Source: Trichobilharzia regenti
Taxonomy: Eukaryota; Platyhelminthes; Trematoda; Strigeidida; Schistosomatidae
Direction of reading: 5' to 3'
NCBI GenBank assembly: GCA_944472135.2
Contig: OX235267.1
Location: forward strand, 18,893,452-18,957,451
DNA: 64,000 nt
The position numbers and the translations under genes were made by a program. Every line of letters starts with the position of its first letter. Within the stretch, counting starts at the first letter, position 1. Under the pieces are notes generated by a model that saw only the letters and a program-made list of their open reading frames with translations, did no database searches and was not told where the DNA came from. Below, in pieces: positions 12,099 through 21,599 of the stretch.

Positions 12099-12969
12099 TA
12101 TTTCGAGAATCTCAGTGATATATCATTTTCTAGGTAACAAATAAAATACCGGTGTAATTAGTCGTTTGAGTCGCTACTAAATGTCGGAGATGTACAGATA
12201 CGAGTGTGACTTTAGAAATGGCATACAATCACCTAATTTACTGTGTGTGCTCAAAATTAAAACACTCATAAATGACAGAGGGATGCTCAGCTGCCATCAC
12301 TGATACTCACAGTATAATCCTTGTTCGGCCAGAACTTTAAGGATTCTATGCTGTGATACATATATAGGCCCAGTGTTGTGTACAGTAGCATCTCGATATC
12401 CATTGTCGCCATTCAAATGGAACATGGGTGGCTACCATTTCCTACAGATTCCGTGTTAGAAGGAGAACAAGTAGTGAAATCCAATTTTATCACATGATAT
12501 TTCAGTGAAACCATTTCTAAACTTACCTAAAAATATGACTTTTATCATGCCTGAATGAAAGATGAAGTTAGGCTGATTTCAAATTTCGTGTTAATATTAA
12601 CCGTTTGAAAACATATCAGTATGTTTGATAAGGTTAAAATTGCTCTTCAGTGCGAATAAAGGTATTTGAGTGTCAATTTAACAAGTGTGAAGAGGGTGTG
12701 AAAATATACAAAAGGAGCATATGAGATTGATAATAGTGAATTAATTACTAAAGCAAAGACAAACTAAAAGTAAAATTAAAAATTAAAAACAAAAGAAAGT
12801 ATCAAAATTTTGTACAGGGAACGATTAGTGAAGAGGTTAAGACCAAGGTAGAATAAGAGACTGGACAAACTTTTTCTGTATACAGAGTTTAGGGTTGTAT
12901 TGATGAATAGCCAGAGCCTCCGCCATACACAAAAGCCGAAACCTGACGCCTTTTGTACCATTTGGCTTC
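12099..12969. other. Non-coding left part of the spacer between inverted arms
   Basis: The sequence is AT-rich. I see no element similarity and only one short minus-strand frame (12776-12961) without motifs. It separates the left arm from the PLE fragments. Confidence 0.4.
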
Positions 12970-12974
12970 ACTTT

Positions 12975-13994
12975 GTAGATTATCTAGGAGCTACGTGGCC
13001 CGAGTTCACCAAATGCTCGAGAATTGAGCTAGTAATTGTCTTGCATTGTCCCTTTGCTAACCATGCCGGATAATGTTCAGAGATGCGTTTGGGAAGCGTG
13101 CGCTTTGTGCAGCCAATATAACTAGCTCCACACGAGCAGGTGAATTTATAAACACACATTGAGGTGGCCCAAAGCGGCAGTTTATCCTTCACACATCCGT
13201 TGATCATTTGTCGGCTGTAGAAATTGATACGTAGCTCAGCCATAAAGAAGGCTTTTCTCAGTGATCTGCATAAGCGATTCTTCAGGATCTCAGCCGCGGT
13301 ATCACCTTTGAATTTAGTGTTCATAAATAGCAGTTTCTTTGGCACTGTCTGGGTTTTTCCAGGCTTTTGTTTTTACTTTATGTTTTTCTCGATAAATCTT
13401 GGAGGATATTCATTCTCTATGAGAACTTGTCTGAGTCGCTCCAGCTCCCCATCGATTGTATCACTTGAACATATCCTCCTTATTCTTGAGGATAAAGAAT
13501 GGATCAGATTTCTCTTTCTTCTCAAAAGGACCCAGCTATGGAAATTTGTGTACTGACCATTCCATGTTGGTTTGTTGTAGATCGATCTTTGAAGAGAACC
13601 ATCAGATCTCCCCTTTAGAAAAACATCCAAAAAATGGAATTCCGAGTTAATCTCTGATTCCGACGTGAACTTGATGACATGATGGCAGCCGTTGAAATCC
13701 TTAGTTATCAATTCGATGTCGGTATTGTCGTCACATATGATGAAAGTATCGTCTATGTATCTTTGGTACCAATAGTAGGCCGTAAATTACTATTCTCCAA
13801 ACTAGCCAAGAAGCAGTCTGCAAGTAAAGGACCCAATGATGACCCCATTGCCACTCCAACTCTTTGTCTATAAATCGTGTTGTTGAACTTGAACCGGACA
13901 TTTAGAGTTCACCTCAAAAGTGGTTCCTTTAAGTAGTGGATCGGAACACATACGTCTATATTATTATCCTCAATGAATTTGCATATAAAGCAGA
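12975..13994 (-). pseudogene. PLE RT palm/thumb and GIY-YIG half, minus strand
   Basis: On the minus strand this begins near 13994 with QTICFICKFIEDNN. It continues through the RT motif GVAMGSSLGPLLADCFL (about 13790-13850), the catalytic box RYIDDTFIICD (about 13735) and thumb sequence to 13373. The GIY-YIG endonuclease follows at 12980-13345, with VYKFTCSCGASYIG and LPKRISEHYP. PLEs use this fusion of reverse transcriptase and endonuclease for target-primed copying. YIDD is intact, but a stop lies in the palm region near 13911 and the frame breaks between 13345 and 13373. It starts exactly where the plus-strand half (14003-14318) stops, so the element was split and one half inverted. Confidence 0.8.
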
Positions 13995-14002
13995 TAGTTT
14001 GG

Positions 14003-14318
14003 ATTATTAGCTCTGAATTATTCGAGCAAATACGACCCTCCGGTTCCGTAATTCCCAACATATATGGTCTGCCGAAAGTGCACAAAGAGAACGTTCCACT
14101 AAGTTCATTCTTGGACATGACAAACTCCCCATATCATACTACTGCAAAATGGCTCACAGAAATCCTCCTACCTATCAGAAATAACCTCTGCAAGCATGGT
14201 GTTTTTGATTCATCTGAATTCGTCGATTAAATAAGTGATGCTAATGTCTCCGGGAATAAAATGATATCTATGGATGTTACCTCGCTTTTCACCAACGTTC
14301 CCCTCACTGAAACTATTG
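14003..14318 (+). pseudogene. PLE RT fingers/early palm half, plus strand
   Basis: The plus-strand reading gives SSELFEQIRPSGSV, IYGLPKVHKENVPL, LDMTNSPYHTTAKWL and MISMDVTSLFTNVPL. These are the conserved early RT motifs of PLEs (Y-G-L-P-K-x-H-K and the first catalytic aspartate in M-D-V-T-S-L-F-T-N). One in-frame stop (TAA at about 14228) interrupts it. At 14316-14320 it runs into the 3' end of the minus-strand CR1-like element. The rest of the protein lies on the opposite strand at 12975-13994. The N-terminal part of the ORF is missing. Confidence 0.8.
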
Positions 14319-14549
14319 ATAATAATGATAACAGCTTTATTCCAAAACAGTACTTGTGATAAAGAGTGGAATTCTCAGCATTTTTACTACAGTATTGCAT
14401 CCAGTTAGCACATTAACAATAAATAAAATTCTACATAGATTAAGGGTAATCTCAGTTCGTTTTGACAACAACATATTGGCATGTCGGCAGAAAAGCCGAA
14501 ATTGAACAGAGTGTTTGAGGGTGCGAGAAAAGTAGATGCTAGCATATTT

Positions 14550-15540
14550 ACTGGCGTAAGCGGTAACAAAAAGTTCGAGATATACAGAGTGTGAAAGAAC
14601 GAAGAAGAATGTTTTAAATAGAGTTTGTAAGGAAGAAAGAAACAAAGAAACAGAGCAGCACATAACAGAAAAAAGAAAGAGAAAGGGAAAAGAAAGAAAG
14701 AAAACGCTGTACCTATCAATGACATCATTTGGAAAGATGAGATCCAGCTGTTCTACTCATTATTTAGTAAGTTATAGGTTTCACGCCTAATGCTTTCTTT
14801 ATCGCACAGAACACGAGCTAAGTAGGATATGGTTGAGTTTTTGTACTTACTAGTGCGAGCATAAATTGTTCTAAATAGGCTTTTGGTTTTACCTGATGAT
14901 ATACAAGGGGAGAGTTGTGAATGAAGAGGGTGGTGTGAGTTTGATAAAATGGATTTAGCCCATTTTTCACATGAGTCCATGTGCTTGTCAACTAGAATAT
15001 TAACAAGCTGGTTAAGTGGCACATAGCTTACCCTGCTGACAACCTTTAACATCCTGCGTAATAAGGTATAGCCTTTCTTCAGTAGCCCTGGAAAAACTAA
15101 GGGGGAACAATAGAGAATAATATACAGGATGCATGAGTTAATGAATTGTAGGAGTAGGGGTTGGGTTATACCAGAATATCTTAACTTCTTGATGTAGAAG
15201 GTAAGACGAAATATTTGCTTAGAAATCATCAAGATATGAGACGACTAGGAGAGATCAGCGGATAGCATAAGTGGAGACAACTACGTAACAACTTGCAAAG
15301 TCATTCTACCAAAATAAAGGAGGTTAAGGACACAAAGATATGAAGAATTAGCAGGGAGACAGATGAATTTATTTATCGAGTTAAGAGATAGACAAAAATA
15401 AAGTGAAGTAAAATAAAATGAAGTTTCAGCGTGTTAAAGTGAATGATTCCTTGCCTACTAAGTTTGTAATAAGTTAGTAACAGCCTCTTTTTGCACACAA
15501 TTCAGTTTCCATCCTGCGGTAGTCGCAACTCCAGCAATTC
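14550..15540 (-). repeat. Right arm of the 990-bp inverted repeat
   Basis: Reverse complement of 11109-12098, 991 bases against 990. It lies inside the longer CR1-like element, so this is the parent copy and the left arm is the derived one. The arms are separated by 2451 bases and could form a long hairpin. Confidence 0.85.
14753..15232 (-). pseudogene. CR1/jockey-like RT C-terminal fragment, right copy
   Basis: The 159-codon frame encodes the same protein as 11417-11896 on the other strand. Here it is in its natural context. Upstream on the minus strand (15541-17280) lies the decayed RT core, and downstream the 3' untranslated end at 14320. Stops upstream separate this frame from the YADD region, so no full-length ORF2 can be made from this copy as it stands. 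Confidence 0.75.
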
Positions 15541-16150
15541 GAAGTAGTCTTCTTTAAAATCCTGAATGTATTAGATGACCGGGAAAGATGAGCAGATAGA
15601 ATAACGTCCGGATATTTGATTTCCTACTTGGTTTCCATTCAAGCGCCATCAATGCTGCACACTCTTTTATGGTGACCAGTTTTTATGGGTCACATTTTGC
15701 CTTAATTTGAAGTTGACTTTTTGGCATTTGGAGGGATTCAAGGTGAGACCGTTTTCCTTGGACCATTAGCTGATTCCTGATAAAAAGCTGTTTAGTTTTA
15801 AGCAGTCACTTTGACATTTGATAGGCAAAGATACAGTTAGGTCATCAGCATATTTGACAAAATTAATGTCATTTGAAGATGGTAGGTCATGTAGAAAGAA
15901 AGAAAAGAGAAGTGGGGAAAGTACAGCACCATGGGGGACACCAGCTTCAGTGAGCACGGCAGAGAAGGATTTGCCTTTTTATACGGTGTACTGCATTCTG
16001 TTTGAAAAGTTGGAATGCAACCAGTTAGTGACCCAGGACTCAGTGTGTGTCATGGAGAGCTTATTTAACACAGACATCTAGGTACGGAGTCGAAAGCAGA
16101 AGTGAAGTCAAGAAACGTGCAGTGGACGTATTTGGCACCTTTATCTAATG

Positions 16151-16444
16151 ATGAGACAATACTTCATACGAACTGTGATCAAGATTTGACCGGATAGTTG
16201 CAAAATAATTGAGTGCTGAGTGAGAAGTAGACATTTATAAATTTATATTTGTAAAATGATTTGTAAATGATTGGACAAAAATTTTAAAAACAAGATGTAT
16301 CCCTTTATATATAAACTTTGTTATGTTAATTTCGATTAATTTCCCTGAAGAAGTTCGGACCAGAATGCCGAACGGAGCGTTGGAATTAATCATTTCAATT
16401 TCGCTGAGATTTTACAAATATAAATTTATAAATGAGACGATACT
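16151..16444. mobile_element. 268-bp non-coding hammerhead-bearing insertion with target duplication
   Basis: The direct repeats ATGAGACAATACT (16151-16163) and ATGAGACGATACT (16432-16444) flank a 268-base insert. Taking out the insert plus one repeat rejoins the host RT frame (HNSIVSSLDKGAKYV on the minus strand), so the insertion is precise. Inside are two perfect 26-base inverted repeats, 16232-16257 and 16409-16434; the right one touches the right duplication, while the left lies 68 bases inside. Between them is a hammerhead-type fold (16334-16391). There is no coding capacity. The layout resembles LTR-like parts of Penelope elements joined in inverted orientation, so it may be a non-autonomous PLE relative. 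Confidence 0.75.
16334..16391 (+). ncRNA. Hammerhead-like motif inside the 268-bp insertion
   Basis: Helix I is GATTAATTTCC (16334-16344) with GGAATTAATC (16382-16391), ten pairs with one bulged T. The core box is CTGAAGA (16345-16351), and helix II is GTTCGG (16353-16358) with CCGAAC (16368-16373). The second box reads GGAGCGTT (16374-16381) where GAAACGTT is expected, so two core adenines have become G. The fold is well kept, but this copy is probably inactive. Confidence 0.55.
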
Positions 16445-17289
16445 GTTGTGTAAGACGGCTGAAGCATCTAAAGTACTCCTACCTTGTCTGTAGGTAAATT
16501 GTTTGGGGTCTTGAAAACTTCTAAGGGAGGGTTCAAGTTTAAGAAGCAGTAGTTTTTCCATAAGCTTTAGAAACGGAGAAGTGATGGCAATGGGTCTGAA
16601 CTTTACGTTCTTGCTATTGCCAGGTTTACGGACAGGGACTATTTCAATGTCTTTCCATGGAACAGGTACAACTTTTTTGGAGAAAGAAGCATTTAGGATG
16701 TTAGTTAGAGGAGAACATAAAGCATCAGCGCATTGTTTTAGAACATATGCAGGTTTACCATCTGGACTATATGAGAGATTAAGAGTTTTAAGACATTTTA
16801 AAACATCAAGAGTGTTAAAGTGCTGGAAGTTATCAGCTACAAGATTAGTAATGTTAGAAGTATTTATAGTAGAATGAGAGCGTATAAAACAGGGAAAAAC
16901 ATTACATCGCTAACTATTGCCAGTAATTTCATTGAAAAGTTTCCACATGATGATAGGAGATTTGCATGATAAAAGTGTTTGGTTATAGATAGCATTCAGA
17001 TTTTTGATTTCAAATTTGATTTGAGCATTAATCTTTTAATTTTTCCTTTTGCTTGCAAAGTTGTTTCAGAGAAGCGGTCGAGGCGTTCATTCTGAAAATG
17101 CATTTACTTCCATTATGAGTATTTGAAGTAATGAGAAAATGGTCTAATTGCACAAATATCGATTTAGCGTACATGAAGTAATTTCCTCAATCAACTTGTG
17201 ATGGAGTGCGCAGCATAAGTGGGAAAAACCAGATGTCGTGTTCACATTTAGCATTTGCTAGATTTGGAATAGGTTTAAAACTGTTAAGA

Positions 17290-18087
17290 ATATTAAAAAT
17301 GTGCTGGCTGGGCAAACAGTGTCTCTCTAAACGTCATGACGTAATATTCGACAGTTGAACGACACGTAGCTGGGTTGTCGCTTGACATGTGTCTGCTTAT
17401 GTAATGAGTGTGTATTTATGTTTGGTACTTTGATTGTTATTAAACGAAATCGTTAGTTTGTATCCGGACGGCAAGCGAAGGACAGATACGTTTGAATCCA
17501 ATAAGTTAAATTATTGCCATAGTAAATCCGCGTTCGTTTGGAAATCAAACGAATAATTTATCAAAGACTAAAAATTCTACGAATACATTCTAGGCAGATC
17601 AATGATCACAAGGCATACACTGAGGTTATTTAAACTGTGAGCATAGTAGATGGACAAAAAGCATACTACCTTCGTGACTGCCAAGTATCTACGATGAAGT
17701 GTGACACATACAGCCCCACAGTATTAAACAGATGTGATTCTAGTGCACAGTAGAACTGTCAGGGTTTAAAGTGTGAAATAAGTACTCATGAGTAGGACTA
17801 CCAGCTTGGAATTTCAAAAGTTCAAATTTCATTGGAATATTCACTAAATATTTTGATTGGTGAGATAATGAATGCTTCTCAATAATATCGTGAAGCTCAT
17901 TCAGTATACCTGAACCAGAGTATCTTAAGAATTTTGAATAAAAATTTGCAAACTTATGAATATTTTATCATATTTAGACCTTAGTATCGACAATAACTTT
18001 ATTCCAGTCTATGTATATTATCTACAACTTATCTAAAAGTTGTGTTTGACAATAATCCAGAAGATAGTTAGTGATATAAAGTATTTT
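17290..18087. other. Non-coding stretch, possibly with old LTR-like sequence
   Basis: There is no reading frame or recognisable motif. The part near 17380-17560 is less AT-rich than its surroundings and might be an old LTR, but nothing supports this firmly. Confidence 0.35.
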
Positions 18088-18125
18088 GTATAGTTTGGTT
18101 TGTTAAGGTTAGTTATGTTTTTATG

Positions 18126-18456
18126 AGAACCATTAAAAACCAGGGAGTACTGGACAGCTGCTGTTTCATCCTAGTTTGGGAATCATCGGCAGTACGCACC
18201 CACTGGGATTCGAACCCAGAATCTTCAGGTTACAAGGCAGGCTCGTGTACCGTTCAGCCACTGGGACCCGATTCAGTGGCTCATGAATTCCAACTTCTAC
18301 CAATTCGTGATTTAGCGCGACCCAAACCATTGTCGTTGGTGGGTCATTCATCCACACACGTGACATCTAATTGGACCTTACTGGTCACGACTTCTCACCA
18401 GAACTCAGGAAACTCCAACCTGTAGTAAGTCACTAGCGAGCATCAGATTAATTTTC
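18126..18456 (-). mobile_element. tRNA-promoter SINE with S-alpha-type hammerhead, minus strand
   Basis: The minus strand carries a tRNA-like Pol III promoter: an A-box-like CCCAGTGGCTGAACGG (about 18258-18273) and a B box GGGTTCGAATCCC (18205-18217). A hammerhead fold follows at 18147-18195. The schistosome S-alpha repeats are known to combine a Pol III promoter with a hammerhead, so I place it in that family by structure. It is flanked by a direct repeat of about 37 bases (18088-18125 and 18457-18493, starting TATAGTTTGGTTTGT) that could be a target duplication. The exact 5' limit is inferred from that repeat. Confidence 0.65.
18147..18195 (-). ncRNA. S-alpha-type hammerhead ribozyme, copy 1 (minus strand)
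   Basis: On the minus strand, helix I is GTACTG with CAGTAC (ends of the interval). The core reads CCGATGA where CTGATGA is expected, followed by a weakened helix II around TCC/GGA and then GAAAC. Helix III ACAGC/GCTGT is followed by the cleavage triplet GTC directly before CAGTAC. The layout matches the classical schistosome hammerhead. The U-to-C change at core position 4 and the loss of the outer helix II pair suggest low or no activity. Confidence 0.7.
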
Positions 18457-18493
18457 TATAGTTTGGTTTGTAAGGGTTAGTTGCGTTTTTATG

Positions 18494-18605
18494 GGTTCGA
18501 ATCCCAGTGGGTGCGTACTGCCGATGATTTTCCAAACTAGGATGAAACAGCAGCTGTCCAGTACTCCCTGATTTTCAATGGTTCTCTAACTGATATCAAT
18601 CCGTG
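18494..18605 (+). mobile_element. Partial S-alpha-type SINE, plus strand
   Basis: This fragment starts at the B box (GGGTTCGAATCCC, about 18493-18505), lacks the A box and 5' half, and keeps the hammerhead and 3' tail up to about 18600. It follows the second copy of the 37-base direct repeat and is inverted relative to 18126-18456. Confidence 0.6.
18515..18564 (+). ncRNA. S-alpha-type hammerhead ribozyme, copy 2 (plus strand)
   Basis: Helix I is GTACTG (18515-18520) with CAGTAC (18559-18564). The core is CCGATGA (18521-18527), helix II is weak around TCC/GGA, then come GAAAC, helix III ACAGC/GCTGT and the triplet GTC. It shares the CCGATGA change with copy 1, so the change was fixed before the copies separated. 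One extra T lies in helix II. Confidence 0.7.
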
Positions 18606-18706
18606 ATCAACTCATAAAAACATAAAGTATTTTGCTCGAAGTTTCATTTCACTCGGTTATGAACTACCGACACATAAGGAGATGTCTTCGGGTAACTTTC
18701 AATTAG

Positions 18707-19262
18707 TGTTTTAGGGTTTTTATGGTGCCTATATAAGCAGCGGTAACTGCTGACAGTCAAAGTGTCAATTCCCTTCCTACCTATTCTTCACCACTTTTCC
18801 ACCTGCCTTCAACTTTTAACTGCTTATGACTAGAATTTTTTCAAACTGTTAAAAGTGAACTTGGTTCGGGCATATATGATAGAAAATAGTGAGCCTATAT
18901 TTCGTTTCAAATTTCGTTGCTACCAAGTCACTGTTATTGATTTCCATCTCAAATATTATATATTTTATTTAATTTGACGTAATTATCCCATTATGGCAAA
19001 TGATGTTTGCTGTACTTTTCTTCTTTATGATCCGCATTCGGTCGAACATAACCTATTCGAATCACTGTACTCTTCACCTGTACATTCGTGCGTTGTTTAA
19101 TTTCTGTTCGTAGATCATCTTTGACATAGACTTGCTGTTGTTTTCTTATTCCGTTACAGTAACATTGAATGTGACGCCATATTGTTATTTGTATGAACGT
19201 ATTGTTTTATTGAATTTATGTGTATTAAAACATCGTATAATAAATAAATCCTGTGTTTCACA
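18707..19262 (+). repeat. LTR-like dispersed repeat, copy 2
   Basis: Homologous to 2690-3128, with the same landmarks in the same order: ATTTCGTTGCTACC, CCCATTATGG, CACCTGTACATTCGTGC, then an AATAAATAAATCC tail and TGTGTTTCACA. From TGTCAATTCCC (18763) to TTTCACA it has TG...CA ends, as an LTR would. It directly abuts the start of the plus-strand PLE at 19.27 kb, so it may be the upstream repeat of that element rather than a solo LTR. Confidence 0.45.
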
Positions 19263-19269
19263 TGGAATA

Positions 19270-19976
19270 CGTTGCTCAAGTTAGTGAACGAAGGGCACAG
19301 AAGAAGAAGAAGATAAAGCTTATGAAAGGACTTGAAAGGAAGCCAGAGGCTGATGAATTTTCAGCAGATCCTAAAAAGTCCATCTACAGTTATAGTAGTG
19401 TTGAATAAAATAAGGTGCTACTTGAAGTATTTTCCCTTGGCCTTCGATTTTGTGATAGACCAAAACGAGTTAATCACTTAGATGCTGATATTGAATTTGA
19501 AAACCTATTTAGTCAAACAAGGGATCTAGTTCCATCATCCACCCTGGAACTAGAGAGCTTCATATCGAATCTAGTGGATTGTTGTTATCAGTACAATAGC
19601 CTCGAATTCGACAGTAAACGTTTCTTGACAAAGGAGCACAGAGAAGAACTAAAAACTGACTAATGTTGACAGACTGATAATTACAAAGCTGGATAAAGGA
19701 TCAGGAGTAGTCATCCTTAATAAAAGTGACTATATTAAAAAGATGAGTAATATATTAAAGGACACAGAAGTTTCAAAAACCTGAGGAGAAGAAAGATTTC
19801 AATAACAAAATAGAGAATGAATTAACCAGACGTTTGAAGAAACTAAGAGTGGAGCAGATATTTTCTGAAAGTTTATATGAAGAAATCCGACCAACGCGCA
19901 CACATACGCCAAGATTGTATAGCCTACCTAAAGTGCATAAACCAGGGGTGAGGTACCGTTAAGACTAATACTTGAT
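19270..19976 (+). pseudogene. PLE N-terminal region and RT entry, broken
   Basis: The readable segments are KKKKIKLMKGLERK, a stop near 19406, SLGLRFCDRPKRVNHLDAD, FENLFSQTRDLVPSSTLELE and VDCCYQYNSLEFDSKRFLTK. After a frame change come ITKLDKGSGVVILNKSDYI and then LYSLPKVHKPG (about 19917-19947), followed by a further shift. These match the N-terminal and fingers part of PLE RTs. Frame changes fall near 19660, 19785 and 19950. Confidence 0.7.
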
Positions 19977-20591
19977 TTGCGAAATTCGCCCTACCATGCT
20001 CTAGCTAGATGGTTAGTAAATATTCTCAAACCTTTGCATGAGAAGATAGTGAAATATAGCGTCAAAGATGTATTTGAATTCGTAGACAAAATAAAAGGTA
20101 TTAACATCAAGGACAAAACCATGATATCTCTGGACATAACATCGTTATTCACAAATGTACCTTTAATAGAAACAGTTAATTACACAGGTGAACAATTGAA
20201 CAAGCTGTCGATAAACATTGGCATACATATTGAGATCCTAAAAGAATTAATATTACTATGTACAATGAATGTAAAGTTGAAATTTGACGGCATGCTTTAC
20301 AGACAAGTGGACGGGGTGGCGATGGGTTCCCCATTGGGTCTTATTTTGGCTGATTTCTTTCTAAGTAAACTAGGAAATGGACCTTTGAACAACCTTATCA
20401 GTAAGCTCTCATTTTATTGCCGATATATGGATGATACCTTTATTTTTCGTGATAACGGTTCTGATAGGAGTACAATAATTACTGAATTCAATGAAGTACA
20501 TTCGGCTATGAAATTCACATGCAAAGAGGAATCCCAAAACAGAATTGATTGCTTTCCTGGATGTCCTCCTTACAAGAAAACAAGATGGTAG
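19977..20591 (+). pseudogene. PLE reverse transcriptase core with YMDD
   Basis: The 204-codon frame contains NSPYHALARWLVN, MISLDITSLFTNVPL (first catalytic Asp), GVAMGSPLGLILADFFLS and CRYMDDTFIF. All three catalytic aspartates are kept. The frame ends with NRIDCFPGCPPYKKTRW, where the overlapping frame at 20545 gives the expected IAFLDVLLTRKQDGS, so a single frameshift lies near 20540-20550. The true ORF starts upstream; the ATG here is only the first in this frame. Confidence 0.8.
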
Positions 20592-20985
20592 CATAAAAAG
20601 AAATTTGCTTAGGAAAAGCACTTGGACAGGACAATATACACATTTTCACAGCTTCGTTCCTATCAAGTATAAAAGAAATTTAGTGAAGACTCTCAGCCAC
20701 AGAGTTAGAGCTATACGCTCAGAAGAAGTAATTGAAGATAAATTAAGCGTTTTATATGACACTTTGATCGGAAATGGCTATCCCGAAAAATTTATCAAGA
20801 AACATATGACAAAGAAAACGGAAAAGGACTACTCACTATCCGTAAAAAAGAAGCCTCTTTATATACGACTACAATTCATGGGCGATATACCAAGCAAGAT
20901 ATTTGCGAAGAAATTAAAAAATCAGTTCAAAGATCTTTTAATGCTGGCGAACTACACGTGTTATTCTCTACACGACCGATGGTGA
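20545..20985 (+). pseudogene. PLE RT thumb and linker
   Basis: The frame reads AFLDVLLTRKQDGSIKR, RKSTWTGQYTHFHSFVPI, KRNLVKTLSHRVRAI and YPEKFIKKHM, the usual PLE order after the YxDD box. A lysine-rich linker follows (KKTEKDYSLSVKKKPLYI). It leaves frame near 20955-20960, where the next frame continues with LFSTRPMVIPRLKDEAP. Confidence 0.75.
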
Positions 20986-21386
20986 TTCCTCGACTGAAAG
21001 ATGAAGCACCAAGACTAGCCACTTCAAACTGTACCTATCAATTCAACTGCGCTTGTGGAGCCGGTTATATTGGCCGTTGCCCTAGGAACTTGATTTTTCG
21101 TCCTCTAGAACATCTCCCAGCATGGCTAAGTAAAGGTGTAGTGAAAACTACTAACAGCCCGATATTGCAACATCTGGTGCAAACCAGCCACAAAGCTAGC
21201 GTAGAAGAATCCTTCTCTATATTATACCGGGTGACAAATAAATTGCCGAAAACATCGAAGCACTGTAGGCTCCAAACAGCAGAGGCTATTGTGATTAGCC
21301 TCAAACAACCAGCGCTCTGTGTCGAAAAGAAGCAAGTCCAACCCCTACTATTGCCCTGGCCTTCAGTAGAAACTATAAAATCATGA
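20958..21386 (+). pseudogene. PLE GIY-YIG endonuclease domain
   Basis: The frame contains CTYQFNCACGAGYIG, FRPLEHLPAWLSKG, SPILQHLVQTSHKA and a C-terminal AEAIVISLKQPALCVEKK, as in PLE endonucleases that nick the target DNA. The conserved Y-I-G and the L-E-H block are present, and the arginine normally following YIG is kept (YIGRCPRN). It ends at a natural-looking stop at 21386, about 160 bases before the hammerhead-like motif. Confidence 0.75.
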
Positions 21387-21546
21387 ATTTGTACTATTAT
21401 CTTTCCTAATTCTTCTGACATTCAGCTTATTTTATGTTGATGCGATTCAGCTGTAATCTATCAATATTATTGATTTGAAGTTATTTAAACATTAATGTCG
21501 TTCATAACACTAATTCATTCATTCACTATAATGTATGTATAAATGT

Positions 21547-21582
21547 AGAGCCTGATGATGAATTTATCGAAAAGAGTGCTCT
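21547..21582 (+). ncRNA. Hammerhead-like motif in the PLE 3' region
   Basis: Helix I is AGAGC (21547-21551) with GCTCT (21578-21582). The box CTGATGA (21552-21558) is canonical and GAAA is present at 21569-21572. Helix II between them is weak (about three pairs, GAT/ATC, overlapping the core), and the bases before the cut site read AAGAGT rather than the short ACGTH form. It is a plausible decayed ribozyme in the position expected for PLEs. Confidence 0.45.
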
Positions 21583-21599
21583 TTGTTCAGTATCCATTT

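Larger units (their letters stand above)
14320..17280 (-). mobile_element. CR1/jockey-like non-LTR retrotransposon, long decayed copy
   Basis: Read on the minus strand, the copy runs from about 17280 to its 3' end at about 14320, where it finishes in GGAATAAAGCTGTTATC followed by ATTATTATC. The same tail type, with CTT-type repeats instead, ends the copy at 45981. RT content in order is LLKLEPSLRSFQDPKQF with RQGRSTLDASAVLHNSI (about 16440-16560), FTSAFDSV (about 16100), GVPHGAVLSPLLFSFFL and VKYADDLTVS (about 15840-15950), and ENGLTLNPSKCQKV (about 15730). The C-terminal region is at 14753-15232. YADD is intact, but stops and shifts occur elsewhere, and no endonuclease domain remains. A 268-bp insertion interrupts it at 16151-16444. 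Confidence 0.8.
19270..21590 (+). mobile_element. Long plus-strand Penelope-like element
   Basis: This copy keeps most of the PLE protein in order across several frames: an N-terminal lysine-rich start (19270-19390), the N-terminal RT extension (19415-19663), KLDKGSGVVILNKSDYIKKM (19683-19745), the RT core (19977-20591), thumb (20545-20985), GIY-YIG endonuclease (20958-21386) and a hammerhead-like motif at 21547 in the 3' part. At least one stop (about 19406) and several frameshifts disable it. No target duplication was found, and the LTR-like repeat at 18707-19262 directly precedes it. Confidence 0.8.

Noticed and set aside
13224..13556. Plus-strand frames opposite the PLE
   Set aside because: They lie antisense to recognisable RT and endonuclease sequence and have no motifs of their own; the same applies to 25358-25957 and 26137-26478.
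14337..14728. Two minus-strand frames of about 107 codons rich in Phe, Leu and Ser
   Set aside because: They cover the 3' untranslated end of the CR1-like element and its purine/pyrimidine tract, downstream of the ORF2 stop.
16232..16434. A MITE or other DNA transposon defined by the 26-bp inverted repeats
   Set aside because: The target duplications lie at 16151 and 16432, so the left repeat is 68 bases inside the insertion.
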